Assembly: GCA_003232915.1 (NCBI GenBank)
Contig: QIKE01000016.1
Location: 1 to 40,313, forward strand
Reading direction: 5' to 3'
Source of the DNA: Bacteroidota bacterium
GTDB taxonomy: Bacteria > Bacteroidota > Bacteroidia > Bacteroidales > F082
DNA: 40,313 bases
This document shows positions 31,111-40,085 of the stretch, one piece after another. A program made the translations under genes and the position numbers. The notes under the pieces are model-generated. The model was given only the letters and a program-made list of their open reading frames with translations. It was not told the DNA's origin and ran no database searches. Within the stretch, counting starts at the first letter, position 1. Each line of letters opens with the position of its first letter.

Positions 31111-32028
31111 ATGATGTGGATTAATAAAATTATTGCCGGAATTATTCCCTTGTTACCTAAGAAATTTGTTTGGTTTTTTTCGAGTCGGTATATTGCCGGT
31201 CGTACACTTGACGAGGCTATAAGAGTTTCTAAACAACTTAACACCGATGGATATCTCGTTACTATTGACCTACTTGGCGAGTTTATTACGAAGCTCGAAG
31301 AAGCCGAAAAAAATCGCGACGAGTACCTGAACATAATTGATGCCATTCAAAAAAACAATATTGATAGTAATTATTCGCTAAAACCTAGTATGTTCGGGTT
31401 AATGATCGACGAAAAGGTTTGCTATGAAAATATCAGACAAATAGTACAAAAAGCGGTAAATTATGGAAATTTTGTACGTATTGATATGGAAGATTCTCAG
31501 TGTACCGATAACGAGATTAAACTTTTTAGAAGATTGAAAGAGGAGTTTCCAAAGAATGTGGGGCTTGTATTACAGGCTTATATGCGTCGTACAAAAGACG
31601 ACATCAACAATTTATCGGTTATTCATTTCGACGACAATCCATTGAATTTAAGACTTTGCAAAGGTATTTATGTGGAACCCGTAAAAATTGCCTACAAAAA
31701 ATACGACGAAATCAACCGGCATTATCTTGAAGATTTAGAGTTGATGTTGCAAAAGGGGATGTATCCGGGAATAGCCTCCCACGACAACAACCTTATTACG
31801 GGAGCTTACAAATTACTGGAAAAATATAATTACAAACCCAACCGCTACGAATTTCAAATGCTCTACGGCGTTACCCCGAATTTGCGTAAGTCTATTATCG
31901 GCAAAGGTCATCGTTTGCGTGTATATGTTCCTTTTGGTAAAGATTGGTTTCCGTATTCAACACGCCGATTAAAAGAAAATCCTAAAATGGCGAATGACAT
32001 TATAAAAGCATTGTTTATTAGAGGATAA
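31111..32028 (+). CDS. Proline dehydrogenase
   Basis: A 305-residue single-domain FAD enzyme (PutA proline dehydrogenase domain) that oxidises proline to pyrroline-5-carboxylate, passing electrons to quinone at the membrane. Typical elements are LKPSMFGLMIDE, FVRIDMEDSQ, VGLVLQAYMRRTKDD, LRLCKGIYVEP, PGIASHDNNLI, FQMLYGVTPNLRKSI and the C-terminal LRVYVPFGKDWFPYSTRRL. The start is either of two adjacent ATGs (31111 or 31114). The partner pyrroline-carboxylate dehydrogenase is not fused and not in the window. Confidence 0.95.
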   Translation: MMWINKIIAGIIPLLPKKFVWFFSSRYIAGRTLDEAIRVSKQLNTDGYLVTIDLLGEFITKLEEAEKNRDEYLNIIDAIQKNNIDSNYSLKPSMFGLMIDEKVCYENIRQIVQKAVNYGNFVRIDMEDSQCTDNEIKLFRRLKEEFPKNVGLVLQAYMRRTKDDINNLSVIHFDDNPLNLRLCKGIYVEPVKIAYKKYDEINRHYLEDLELMLQKGMYPGIASHDNNLITGAYKLLEKYNYKPNRYEFQMLYGVTPNLRKSIIGKGHRLRVYVPFGKDWFPYSTRRLKENPKMANDIIKALFIRG

Positions 32029-32203
32029 AGATTGATGCTTATTGATTGTAGTCCTATTTTATTTTGCTTTCGTTTTTTGTAGAACATTGTTTTGTCAGAA
32101 ACAAAAGCCGAAACCGTTGAAATAAGAATTTAACGAATTAAGCATTTTCGATATGCAAAGTCATCTATTTAAAAAAAGTAAAAACCGTAATCTTAATCTT
32201 TTA

Positions 32204-32752
32204 TTATTTTTTAATCCGAACAACAATTCGTTTTCCCAATCCATAAAAAATAAACAAGATTGAAAGATAAATCAATAGCCATTTCCAAGCTGTACATAGA
32301 GCGGCGAAACGGGCAAGTGTGTTGTTGAAGACGGGAAATGATTCTGCAATACTATGTAGCAGTATGTTTTCGGCATAATCGAACATTGCGGCAAGAAAGG
32401 GAACATAAATAATTGGTTTTGGTTTTGGTTCGTTAAAAAATAAAAACAACAAACTGCTTAGCAACAAAGAATAAACAATGGGATAAAACATATCGATCCA
32501 CTGAAGTTTCAGATAATCGGAAATGCCAATGCTACCATAATGGTCAAACAACTCGTGCAATTGGTGGGCAGTGTAATAAAATTTTAAACCGGGAATGGAA
32601 TAACCACCCGAAACAGCCTTGATGTGGCCAATACCGAACGAAAACATCCCGTTAAAAGCATAATAGAACAATAGATATAAAACTATTAGAACAACGAGCC
32701 AAACGATTTTGGATGTTTGCGAAAGCAGGCGATAAACAATATTTTTCTTCAT
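32204..32752 (-). CDS. Four-helix membrane protein of unknown function
   Basis: A 182-residue integral membrane protein with hydrophobic segments near residues 17-33, 85-105, 118-132 and 153-172. A soluble loop (KAVSGGYSIPGLKFYYTAHQ) lies between helices 1 and 2. A polar motif in the third segment, FDYAENILLH, puts charged residues inside the membrane. The ATG at 32752 (MKKNIVYRLL) is preferred to the one nine codons upstream. It is the last gene, 81 bases after the epimerase, of the leftward run that begins with the GNAT-like gene. I recognise no named family; a lipid-related role is suggested only by its neighbours. Confidence 0.65.
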   Translation of the reverse strand: MKKNIVYRLLSQTSKIVWLVVLIVLYLLFYYAFNGMFSFGIGHIKAVSGGYSIPGLKFYYTAHQLHELFDHYGSIGISDYLKLQWIDMFYPIVYSLLLSSLLFLFFNEPKPKPIIYVPFLAAMFDYAENILLHSIAESFPVFNNTLARFAALCTAWKWLLIYLSILFIFYGLGKRIVVRIKK

Positions 32753-32833
32753 AATAAAAAAATATAAGGCACTAATCAATTGATTACATACGGAGGCTAA
32801 TATAGAAAAAATTTATTTTATTGAGTTAAAAGT

Positions 32834-33817
32834 TTAATCATTTTGGTTTTTGTACCATTTAACCGTGCGCCGAATTGCTTCTTCGAAACTGATTCGAGGA
32901 CTGTATCCGAAATGACTGCGTAATTTTTCAATACTGAAATGATAATTTTTTCCACCGTTATTTACACGATATGGGGTTAAAAACGGTTCCGTTTGTAAGC
33001 CAAGAAAGCGATACAATCCGTAATAGGCCATTGCCACAGCCATAATTAAACCATATGGCAGAGATATTTTTGGTAAATCTATGCCAAGATATTTTGCCAA
33101 AGTACTATTGAATTCGTGCCAAGTAATATCCAAACCGTCGGTGGCAAGGTAGGCGTTGTTAATGGCTTTATTTTCATTGGACACGAGCATGATAATATCA
33201 ACAAGATTTTCGATATAAACGGGGCAAGTTTTACTTTTTCCATGGTTTATTTCGGCAAATTTTCCTTTAAGCAGGGCATCAATATATTTAGATATAAATG
33301 TTCGATCGTTAGTTCCGAAAACATTTCCAGGGCGTACGGCAGTAATTTCCATTGCCGTTTTTTTTCCAAAATTCCAAAGCCATTTCTCGGCCAAGTATTT
33401 GGTTTTGGCATAAGGTATTATGTCGGTCGCTACAGGCGAGTTTTCAGTCATATTTATTTTTCCAAAACCATGAAAAGCCACCGTACTGATATAGATTAAT
33501 CGTTTTACTCCAGCTTCCGACGACTTTTGCGCGATATTGACAGTTCCATGGTAATTCACTTTTTCAAACAAGGCGTAGGTGCCCCAATCGGCAGCAAGAC
33601 CGGCCACGTGAAAAACTTTTGTCACCCCTTTGAGCGCTGGCAACAAGCTTTCGGGTTCAACAATATCGCCATAAAACAAATTGATATCAAGCCCATTGAC
33701 AAATGTCAAGTCGGAAGTTTTTCGCACCAGCGCATTCACATAGTAGCCCTCTGCTAACAATCGTTTCACAACATTACTTCCAATAAATCCGTTGGCGCCG
33801 GTTACGAGTGCTTTCAT
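32834..33817 (-). CDS. NAD-dependent epimerase/dehydratase, candidate ceramide reductase
   Basis: A 327-residue extended short-chain dehydrogenase of the 3-beta-HSD/dihydroflavonol-reductase type. The cofactor site is ALVTGANGFIGSNVVKRLL, the active site is YISTVAFHG with YAKTKYLAEKW (Tyr-x3-Lys), and VRPGNVFGTNDRTFIS follows. The ATG at 33817 places the Rossmann motif at the N-terminus; the longer frame from 33889 overlaps the preceding gene. It lies two bases after the CPBP gene, so they are one operon. In Caulobacter a protein of this type (CerR) reduces the 3-oxo group during ceramide synthesis. The sphingolipid genes here make that role likely but unproven. Confidence 0.85.
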   Translation of the reverse strand: MKALVTGANGFIGSNVVKRLLAEGYYVNALVRKTSDLTFVNGLDINLFYGDIVEPESLLPALKGVTKVFHVAGLAADWGTYALFEKVNYHGTVNIAQKSSEAGVKRLIYISTVAFHGFGKINMTENSPVATDIIPYAKTKYLAEKWLWNFGKKTAMEITAVRPGNVFGTNDRTFISKYIDALLKGKFAEINHGKSKTCPVYIENLVDIIMLVSNENKAINNAYLATDGLDITWHEFNSTLAKYLGIDLPKISLPYGLIMAVAMAYYGLYRFLGLQTEPFLTPYRVNNGGKNYHFSIEKLRSHFGYSPRISFEEAIRRTVKWYKNQND

Positions 33818-33819
33818 TT

Positions 33820-34524
33820 TTAATGAAAATAAATGATAAACAAATCTGTTAATACTCCTATTGATGCATGAATAGCAAAAACATACCAAATTGAGCGGCT
33901 GCGCAAAGCAATCATACCAAATAAAATTCCCACGACAATAGAGCCGATAATTTCGCTTTCGGGTTTATCAATATGTACGAGACACGACGAAATTGTTTGT
34001 ATCAAAATTGCATTCATCGCACCAAAACGGTTTTTGAGGCCAAAAAGTAAAAAACCTCTGAAAAAAAATTCCCAAGCCACATAATAAAACAATACATAAG
34101 CACTTTCGTAAACAAACAAATGGCTTTGATCGGAAAGCAGGCTACGCGCCATTGGATATTCCGTACGTAAATCGGGCGTTTTCGAGGCAACGTAAATAAG
34201 TGGCACAACTATAATAGGTATGACTATTAACCACTTCAATCCGTATTTTATATCACCAAAACCCCAACCGAAACCGTTTAGCGGTTTTTTCATTACGTAG
34301 CGAATATAAATAACCGGTAGAATAAACATCAACAAAAAGAAAACACCAAATTGCCAATAACGAGCAATAACATCGCCACTGGCAATACCATTCATTTCCG
34401 GGAAATAGTTGAAAAAAAATTCGGGATACCCATGATACCGGTAAAGTGTTAACAAAACCGGCGCACTAAGCAACATTACGTAAAAGTGAACATCCTCTTT
34501 TTTAAATTCAATACCTTTAAACAT
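33820..34524 (-). CDS. CPBP-family intramembrane protease-like protein
   Basis: A 234-residue membrane protein of the CPBP (CAAX protease/bacteriocin-processing, Abi) family. Motif 1 reads WEFFFRGFLLFGL where active members have EExxFRG, so the first Glu is replaced by Trp while the second Glu and Arg are kept. A His is retained in SSCLVHIDKP (motif 2), and another in FAIHASIG. About seven hydrophobic helices are visible. The ATG at 34524 overlaps the PAP2 stop by eight bases; the longer frame to 34635 runs inside the PAP2 gene. It sits in the candidate sphingolipid operon. It may be catalytically altered, and its job there is unknown. Confidence 0.8.
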   Translation of the reverse strand: MFKGIEFKKEDVHFYVMLLSAPVLLTLYRYHGYPEFFFNYFPEMNGIASGDVIARYWQFGVFFLLMFILPVIYIRYVMKKPLNGFGWGFGDIKYGLKWLIVIPIIVVPLIYVASKTPDLRTEYPMARSLLSDQSHLFVYESAYVLFYYVAWEFFFRGFLLFGLKNRFGAMNAILIQTISSCLVHIDKPESEIIGSIVVGILFGMIALRSRSIWYVFAIHASIGVLTDLFIIYFH

Positions 34525-35428
34525 CTTTAGGGGCATAATATGGTGAAAAATTTTTAAAGCTGAAATCATGAATTTTATTACCGGCAAAAAAGGCAATGAA
34601 AGATACGAATACACCTGCCGCAACATCAACAACATAATGGTAGCGGCAATAAATTACAGATACAAAAATTCCGGCAACTATAGGTAGAAAGATCCAAAAA
34701 CGTTTTTTATTATATTTAGCCATCAGCAAAAGCGAAGTAAGCGATATGGCCGCATGCAAACTTGGAAAAGCGTCGAATTTGTTGGGTTCGAAAACTGAAA
34801 TCATGTTGCGGATCGGTACGGCAAGAAGAACTCCGTGGAGGTCTTTGGTTTGCAATTGTATCAAGGGTTGGTAAAAACGAGGTCCCATAACAGGGAAAAA
34901 AAAATAACCCGTATAGCCTATAAAATAGGCCAACAACATTATAAAGATGCTTTTATCCAATTCGGCGTACATTTTTTTATTGCTAAGCCACACAAGTATA
35001 AAAAGAGGTAAAGGAAAATAAAACAGATAAATCAAATAGAAAAAATCGGTAAGTAAGGGATGTACCCATTGCTCAATCCAAACAGTAGGATTCGTTCCAA
35101 GCCATTTCAGGTCGATAGCAGCTAATTCGGCATCATAATCGTGCGGATTAAACCACGGCAAAATCATAAAAAAACTCTCGAAGATAATAAACAAAAATAA
35201 GAGTGGATAAAAAGCAACAAGAAAATGAACGATAGCACTATTGTTTGTTTTTTTTCTCTGTTTTACGGCTAGTACAATCAAGCCGAAAGCGAAAGCAAAT
35301 ATCAGCAAAGGCTGGTAAAAATATGGTGAAGCCGATACCGCAAATAGATAAAAAATCAAAACAACAAAAACAAACACACCGTTTAACAGGTCGATAATGC
35401 TGATATTTTTTAAAAAATTATTTTTCAT
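34517..35428 (-). CDS. PAP2/AUR1-like membrane phosphatase or head-group transferase
   Basis: A 303-residue membrane protein of the PAP2 superfamily (PAP2_3, the group that includes inositol-phosphorylceramide synthase AUR1). Six hydrophobic helices are visible. Catalytic motifs are the GPRFYQP region, DAFPSLHAAISL (first catalytic His) and YCRYHYVVDVAAG (second His with Asp). The ATG at 35428 (MKNNFLKN) is preferred to one six codons upstream. It is the second gene of the leftward operon after the GNAT-like gene. It probably dephosphorylates a sphingoid or lipid phosphate, or transfers a phospho-head group to ceramide; the reaction is inferred from the neighbours. Confidence 0.85.
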   Translation of the reverse strand: MKNNFLKNISIIDLLNGVFVFVVLIFYLFAVSASPYFYQPLLIFAFAFGLIVLAVKQRKKTNNSAIVHFLVAFYPLLFLFIIFESFFMILPWFNPHDYDAELAAIDLKWLGTNPTVWIEQWVHPLLTDFFYLIYLFYFPLPLFILVWLSNKKMYAELDKSIFIMLLAYFIGYTGYFFFPVMGPRFYQPLIQLQTKDLHGVLLAVPIRNMISVFEPNKFDAFPSLHAAISLTSLLLMAKYNKKRFWIFLPIVAGIFVSVIYCRYHYVVDVAAGVFVSFIAFFAGNKIHDFSFKNFSPYYAPKDV

Positions 35429-35531
35429 AAAACAAATTAACGGCATTAAGTATATAATGGTAACAAGACGAAAATAACTTCCGGTTATTTTAAAACAGTA
35501 TAAAAAATTTCAGAAGGCACGTACGTAAGCT

Positions 35532-36656
35532 CTAAAAATCAATGCTGTAAATGCGGTATCTTTTATAAGGGTCAGCACCAACATTTTGCAAAATTCTGTT
35601 CATCATCACATTGTTTTCGAGAATCCAACTTGCTTCGGCTTCGTCAAAACCACCTTTTTTGGCTGCATGAAACGAACGGGAATACAAGCAAGTATCAATA
35701 CCTGTATTTCTATAATCTTCAATTAAACCAAGGGTTAAAGTGCGTAATTTTTTTATCTTTTTCTTAAAATTGATCAATTTGATAAAATTAAACGGGAGAA
35801 GTTTGCCATTTCTAATATTAATAGTTATCTCATTTATATTAGGTAGGTTAGCAATAAAAGCTATCGGTTTCCCTTTGTCTTCGGCAATAAACACATAATC
35901 GGACGAGGTAACCATTTTTAGCTCTTTTACAATCTCTTTAAATTCGTCGTCGCTCATAGGAATGAAGCCCCAATTTTTTTCCCATGCTTTATTGTAGATG
36001 TATTGCAACTTCGACGCTTCGTTTTTAATGTCTTTAAAATTAACTTTCCTGATTGTAATTCCTCTTCTTTTTAGCCGTTCTTCGATTTGATCGCCCAGAC
36101 TGACATATCTTTCAGGAAAATCATCAATAATAATCCTATAAGAAAATAAATCCATTTTCTTTTTAAATCCATAACCGGTAATCAGCGTATTGTAATATTT
36201 TTTATTGTGCACCATCATCACATAAGGAGGTGAATCGAAACCCTCAACCAATGTTCCGCAGGTGTCGTTAGTGGATGGATTCATAGGTCCATAAACTCCG
36301 TCTACTCCTTTTTCTTTTAACCAATTAATTGCTGCCTCGAAAAGTGCATCCGACACTTTTCTGTCGTTAACCGATTCGAAAAAACCGAAAAATCCATAAT
36401 TTTCATTCCAATGTTTTACATAATTCTCATTAGTAATGGCCGCTACTCTCCCTACAACACGGTTTGAAGTATCTTTTGCAATAAAATACTCCGCCTTGGC
36501 ATGTTTAAAAAACGGGTTTTTCTTTTTGTTCAGCGTTTCTTTTTGAACAATTCTTAAATCAGGGACATAATTTGTGTCGTTTTTGTAAAGACTGTAAGGA
36601 AGACTGATGAATTCTTTCAACTCTTTACCGGTTTTAACTTTTGAAATTTGTGTCAT
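35532..36656 (-). CDS. GNAT-fold acyltransferase, candidate bacterial ceramide synthase
   Basis: A 374-residue soluble protein of a GNAT-like family. Recognisable blocks are LPYSLYKNDTNYVPDLR, the segment NPFFKHAKAEYFIAKD, VVGRVAAITNENY, YGFFGFFESVND, GVYGPMNPSTNDTCGTLVEG and FIAEDKGKPIAFIANLPNINE. The family is generally annotated as N-acetyltransferase. In Caulobacter a protein I recall as GNAT-type acts as ceramide synthase (bCerS), N-acylating 3-oxosphinganine. Here the gene is divergent from serine palmitoyltransferase, with 107 bases between start codons, and leads an operon with a reductase and a PAP2 protein. That makes the ceramide synthase role probable. Confidence 0.8.
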   Translation of the reverse strand: MTQISKVKTGKELKEFISLPYSLYKNDTNYVPDLRIVQKETLNKKKNPFFKHAKAEYFIAKDTSNRVVGRVAAITNENYVKHWNENYGFFGFFESVNDRKVSDALFEAAINWLKEKGVDGVYGPMNPSTNDTCGTLVEGFDSPPYVMMVHNKKYYNTLITGYGFKKKMDLFSYRIIIDDFPERYVSLGDQIEERLKRRGITIRKVNFKDIKNEASKLQYIYNKAWEKNWGFIPMSDDEFKEIVKELKMVTSSDYVFIAEDKGKPIAFIANLPNINEITINIRNGKLLPFNFIKLINFKKKIKKLRTLTLGLIEDYRNTGIDTCLYSRSFHAAKKGGFDEAEASWILENNVMMNRILQNVGADPYKRYRIYSIDF

Positions 36657-36675
36657 AACATATTTAATTTTGTGC

Positions 36676-36683
36676 CAAATATA
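36676..36683 (-). promoter_or_regulatory. -7 element TATATTTG of the leftward lipid operon
   Basis: Minus-strand TATATTTG, an exact TAnnTTTG match, 20 bases before the GNAT-like gene start. Confidence 0.55.
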
Positions 36684-36703
36684 ATAGGTTTTTCTTTTTT
36701 ACC

Positions 36704-36711
36704 TAAATTTG
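36704..36711 (+). promoter_or_regulatory. -7 element TAAATTTG of the serine palmitoyltransferase gene
   Basis: Exact TAnnTTTG match 52 bases before the start at 36764. With the leftward element at 36676-36683 it forms a compact divergent promoter pair, so both sides could respond to one regulator. Confidence 0.5.
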
Positions 36712-36763
36712 TCGCTTATTATTAACAACCTAAATTTATACGAATAATTACAAAATATTATAT

Positions 36764-37948
36764 ATGAGTATATTACAGGACAGATCGGCAAAGTATGACG
36801 AACCGCAAAAGGCTAAGGCCGCAGGTTATTATCCTTATTTCAGAGTTTTAGAGTCGGGACAAGACCCTGAAGTCATCATAGGTGGAAAGCCGGTTTTAAT
36901 GTTTGGTTCGAATAGTTATTTAGGACTTACCAGTCATCCGAAGGTGAAAGAAGCTGCCATTGTCGCTTTAAAAAAATATGGGTCTGGAGCTGCAGGTTCG
37001 CGTTTTTTAAACGGAACACTTGACATTCACGTTGAGTTGGAAGAACGACTTGCCGATTTTGTTGGCAAAGAAAAAGCACTTGCGTTTGCTACCGGATTTC
37101 AATCGAATCTCGGTGCTATTCCTACTATAATTGGCCGCAGTGATATGGCTATCATCGACGAACAGAGCCACGCTTCCATTATTGATGCCAGTCGGCTTTC
37201 GTTTGGCAAAATTTTGAAATACAGACATAATGATATGGAATCGTTGGAAAAAGTGCTTAAAAGTAATTCACAGGGTAATGTTCGTATGATTATTACCGAC
37301 GGTTTGTTTAGTATGGAAGGTGATATTGCCAAATTAGATGAAATTACGAAACTTGCACAAAAATATAACGCATCCGTTATGGTTGACGACGCTCACGGAC
37401 TTGGCGTTTTGGGTAGAAACGGCAAAGGAACAGTTAGCCACTACGGTCTTGATGGCGAAGTGGAAGTTATTGTGGGAACTTTTAGCAAGTCGTTGGCTTC
37501 GGTTGGTGGTTTTGTTGCCGGCAGTGCCGAAGTAATGAACTTTTTACAACACAATGCCCGTACCATGATTTTTAGCGCCAGTTTGCCTCCTGCTTCGGCA
37601 GCCAGCGTTATTGCCGCCCTTGACATTATCCACGACGAACCCGAACAAATAGAACACCTATGGGATAACACCCATTTTTCCATTAAACTTTTTAATGAAC
37701 TTGGTATCGACATCGGAAAATCAGAAACTCCTATTATTCCAGTTTATGTTCGTGATAATGAAAAAGTTTTTATGTTATCTAAAATATTGTTTGAACACGG
37801 AATTTTCGTCAATCCGGTTATTTCTCCTGCCGTTAAACCCGGAGATTCGCTTTTACGATTTTCGTTGATGGCAATACACACCCACAAGCAAATCGAAAGA
37901 GCCATTTATGCTATTTACGAAGCAGGAAAAGAACTTGGAATTTATTAA
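36764..37948 (+). CDS. spt: Serine palmitoyltransferase
   Basis: A 394-residue PLP enzyme of the alpha-oxoamine synthase family. The start (YDEPQKAKAAGYYPYFRVLE), length and context fit bacterial serine palmitoyltransferase, which joins serine and an acyl-CoA to give 3-oxosphinganine in the cytoplasm. Motifs are FGSNSYLGLTSHP, GSGAAGSRFLNGT, IDEQSHASIIDASRLS, MVDDAHGLGVLG and GTFSKSLASVGGF, with the PLP-binding Lys in FSKS. Closely related 2-amino-3-oxobutyrate CoA ligase or BioF are alternatives, but the divergent lipid operon supports SPT. It probably commits carbon to the sphingolipid pathway. Confidence 0.9.
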   Translation: MSILQDRSAKYDEPQKAKAAGYYPYFRVLESGQDPEVIIGGKPVLMFGSNSYLGLTSHPKVKEAAIVALKKYGSGAAGSRFLNGTLDIHVELEERLADFVGKEKALAFATGFQSNLGAIPTIIGRSDMAIIDEQSHASIIDASRLSFGKILKYRHNDMESLEKVLKSNSQGNVRMIITDGLFSMEGDIAKLDEITKLAQKYNASVMVDDAHGLGVLGRNGKGTVSHYGLDGEVEVIVGTFSKSLASVGGFVAGSAEVMNFLQHNARTMIFSASLPPASAASVIAALDIIHDEPEQIEHLWDNTHFSIKLFNELGIDIGKSETPIIPVYVRDNEKVFMLSKILFEHGIFVNPVISPAVKPGDSLLRFSLMAIHTHKQIERAIYAIYEAGKELGIY

Positions 37949-38061
37949 TTGTTTTGCACCTTATAAGATAAATATGCGTTGTACCGCATTTTTAAAATAA
38001 AACCGAGAATTTTTTCAAGCGGAAATTTTTCTATTTTAGTTCAATTAATTTATAAATTACG

Positions 38062-38883
38062 ATGAACAAAAGAAATTGGGAAACTATTAAAGAATTTGAA
38101 GAAATAAAATTCGAGAAATGGAATCATATTGCCAAAATAACCATAAACAGGCCGGAATATTATAATGCTTTTACACCTACAACAACTTTGGAAATGGCTA
38201 TTGCTCTTGATATTTGCCGTGAAGACCAAAGTGTTTATACTGTTGTAGTTACCGGAGAAGGCGACAAAGCTTTTTGCAGTGGTGGCGATCAAAACATGAA
38301 AGGAAAAGGTGGCTACATTGGCAAAGATGGTATCCCTCGCCTCAATGTACTTGATGTTCAGCGGAAAATACGCACAATACCAAAACCTGTAATAGCTATG
38401 GTCAATGGTTATGCCATCGGCGGTGGCCATGTATTGCATATAGTATGCGATTTGACCATAGCTTCCGAAAATGCCCGATTCGGGCAAACCGGACCCAAAG
38501 TAGGCAGTTTCGATGCAGGATTAGGTTCTTCTTATCTTGCCAGTATTGTAGGACAGAAAAAAGCTCGCGAAATTTGGTTTTTAAATAAACAATATACCGC
38601 TGATGAAGCCTTGGAAATGGGTTTGGTCAACAAGGTCGTCCCACTTGAAAAACTTGAAAACGAAACTGTAGAATGGTGCCTTACTATGCACAAACGAAGT
38701 CCAATGGCTTTGCGTATGATCAAACTTGGCCTCAATGCCGAACTCGACGGACAAATTGGTTTACAGGAGTTTGCAGGCAGTGCCACGCTGCTGTATTATC
38801 TCACCGACGAAGCACAGGAAGGAAAAAATGCTTTTCTCGAAAAACGAGATCCCGATTTTCATCAATTTCCCAAATACCCTTAG
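38062..38883 (+). CDS. menB: 1,4-dihydroxy-2-naphthoyl-CoA synthase
   Basis: A 273-residue crotonase-fold enzyme that cyclises O-succinylbenzoyl-CoA in menaquinone synthesis. Features are [14 protein letters not shown], the oxyanion-hole region [35 protein letters not shown] and the MenB-specific [20 protein letters not shown]. The C-terminal [18 protein letters not shown] is also typical. It precedes menA by 37 bases in the same direction, so the two form an operon. Menaquinone is the expected respiratory quinone of this phylum. Confidence 0.97.
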   Translation: MNKRNWETIKEFEEIKFEKWNHIAKITINRPEYYNAFTPTTTLEMAIALDICREDQSVYTVVVTGEGDKAFCSGGDQNMKGKGGYIGKDGIPRLNVLDVQRKIRTIPKPVIAMVNGYAIGGGHVLHIVCDLTIASENARFGQTGPKVGSFDAGLGSSYLASIVGQKKAREIWFLNKQYTADEALEMGLVNKVVPLEKLENETVEWCLTMHKRSPMALRMIKLGLNAELDGQIGLQEFAGSATLLYYLTDEAQEGKNAFLEKRDPDFHQFPKYP

Positions 38884-38920
38884 AATTTAAGCCCTTTTCT
38901 TCTGGTTTTATTAAAATAAT

Positions 38921-39826
38921 ATGAACAACTCATTAATTAAAAGTTGGATAAAAGTCTTTCGCCTTCGTACTTTGCCCCTTGCTTTGTCGAGTATTATTAC
39001 CGGTAGTTTACTCGCTGTTGCCGATGGACTGTTTCGTTGGCCGGTGGTAATATGGGCTGTTATCACTACTGTTTGTTTGCAAATATTGTCGAACTTGGCT
39101 AATGATTATGGCGATGCTTTAAAAGGAATTGATAACGAAAATAGAATAGGCCCGATACGAAGTATTCAAAGTGGCGAAATAAGTCATCGTCAAATGAAAA
39201 TAGCGGTGATCATCGCAGCCTCCTCATCTTTAATTTTGGGCATAGCTCTGTTGTATTTTGCTCTTGGAGATAAACTGATAACCGCACTGATATTTTTTAT
39301 AATAGGAATTGCGGCTATCGTAGCAGCAGTGAAATACACCGTTGGCAATTCGGCATACGGATATAGGCGTTTGGGCGATTTGTTTGTGTTTTTGTTTTTT
39401 GGTCCCACTGGGGTTGCCGGAACTTATTATTTGAACACATTGAGCTTTAGCTGGGATATTTTGTTGCCGGCTGCTTCTATTGGATTTTTCAGTACGGCTG
39501 TGTTGAACTTAAACAATATGCGTGATATGGACAACGACATGAATTCAGGAAAAAAAACCCTTGCCGCTGCTTTTGGTTACAACATTGCCCGTTGGTATCA
39601 TCTGTTGCTCATTGCTGCCGGATGGCTGTGTGCATTTATCTATCTGATATTGAATTATTCTTCACCTTTAAACCTTTTGTTCGTACTTATCCTGCCTCTT
39701 TTTGTAAAAGATTTAACAGATATATTTCACACAATAGACAAAAACTTACTTGACCCATTTCTGAAAAAATTGGCTTTTGCCACTTTGTTGTTCGCAGTGT
39801 GTTTTGGTATTGGTTTTGTTTTATAA
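38921..39826 (+). CDS. menA: 1,4-dihydroxy-2-naphthoate polyprenyltransferase
   Basis: A 301-residue membrane prenyltransferase of the UbiA superfamily that attaches the polyprenyl tail to dihydroxynaphthoate. The two Asp-rich sites are LANDYGDALKGIDNENR (first) and LNNMRDMDNDMNSGKKT (second), with RTLPLALSSIITGSLLA at the N-terminus and RRLGDLFVFLFFGPTGVAGT in between. Eight or nine hydrophobic helices are present. It follows menB directly and is the last intact gene in the window. Confidence 0.97.
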   Translation: MNNSLIKSWIKVFRLRTLPLALSSIITGSLLAVADGLFRWPVVIWAVITTVCLQILSNLANDYGDALKGIDNENRIGPIRSIQSGEISHRQMKIAVIIAASSSLILGIALLYFALGDKLITALIFFIIGIAAIVAAVKYTVGNSAYGYRRLGDLFVFLFFGPTGVAGTYYLNTLSFSWDILLPAASIGFFSTAVLNLNNMRDMDNDMNSGKKTLAAAFGYNIARWYHLLLIAAGWLCAFIYLILNYSSPLNLLFVLILPLFVKDLTDIFHTIDKNLLDPFLKKLAFATLLFAVCFGIGFVL

Positions 39827-40085
39827 ACAGTAGCTTATTAGATAAAATGCGTTGAATAACTTTTCGAGTTCTGCTCTCTTTGTTATTAAAGTTCTTCGTA
39901 CTATTATTATTGTTGTTCAATACGCTTCACAGATTGTTTTTCTTGATCCTGCTATCTTTCATACGCAACAAATTCGTACATTTATTGTAATTACTTAACT
40001 TTTGATTAGGACTTCATAATTATTTAATAATCAGTGCGAAAAGAATAGTTGCGAAAAAAAATCGAAAACTATTCTAATTATACTT
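39827..40085. other. Intergenic region without a visible gene
   Basis: About 260 AT-rich bases after menA with no clear terminator or gene, leading into the transposase remnant. Confidence 0.35.
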
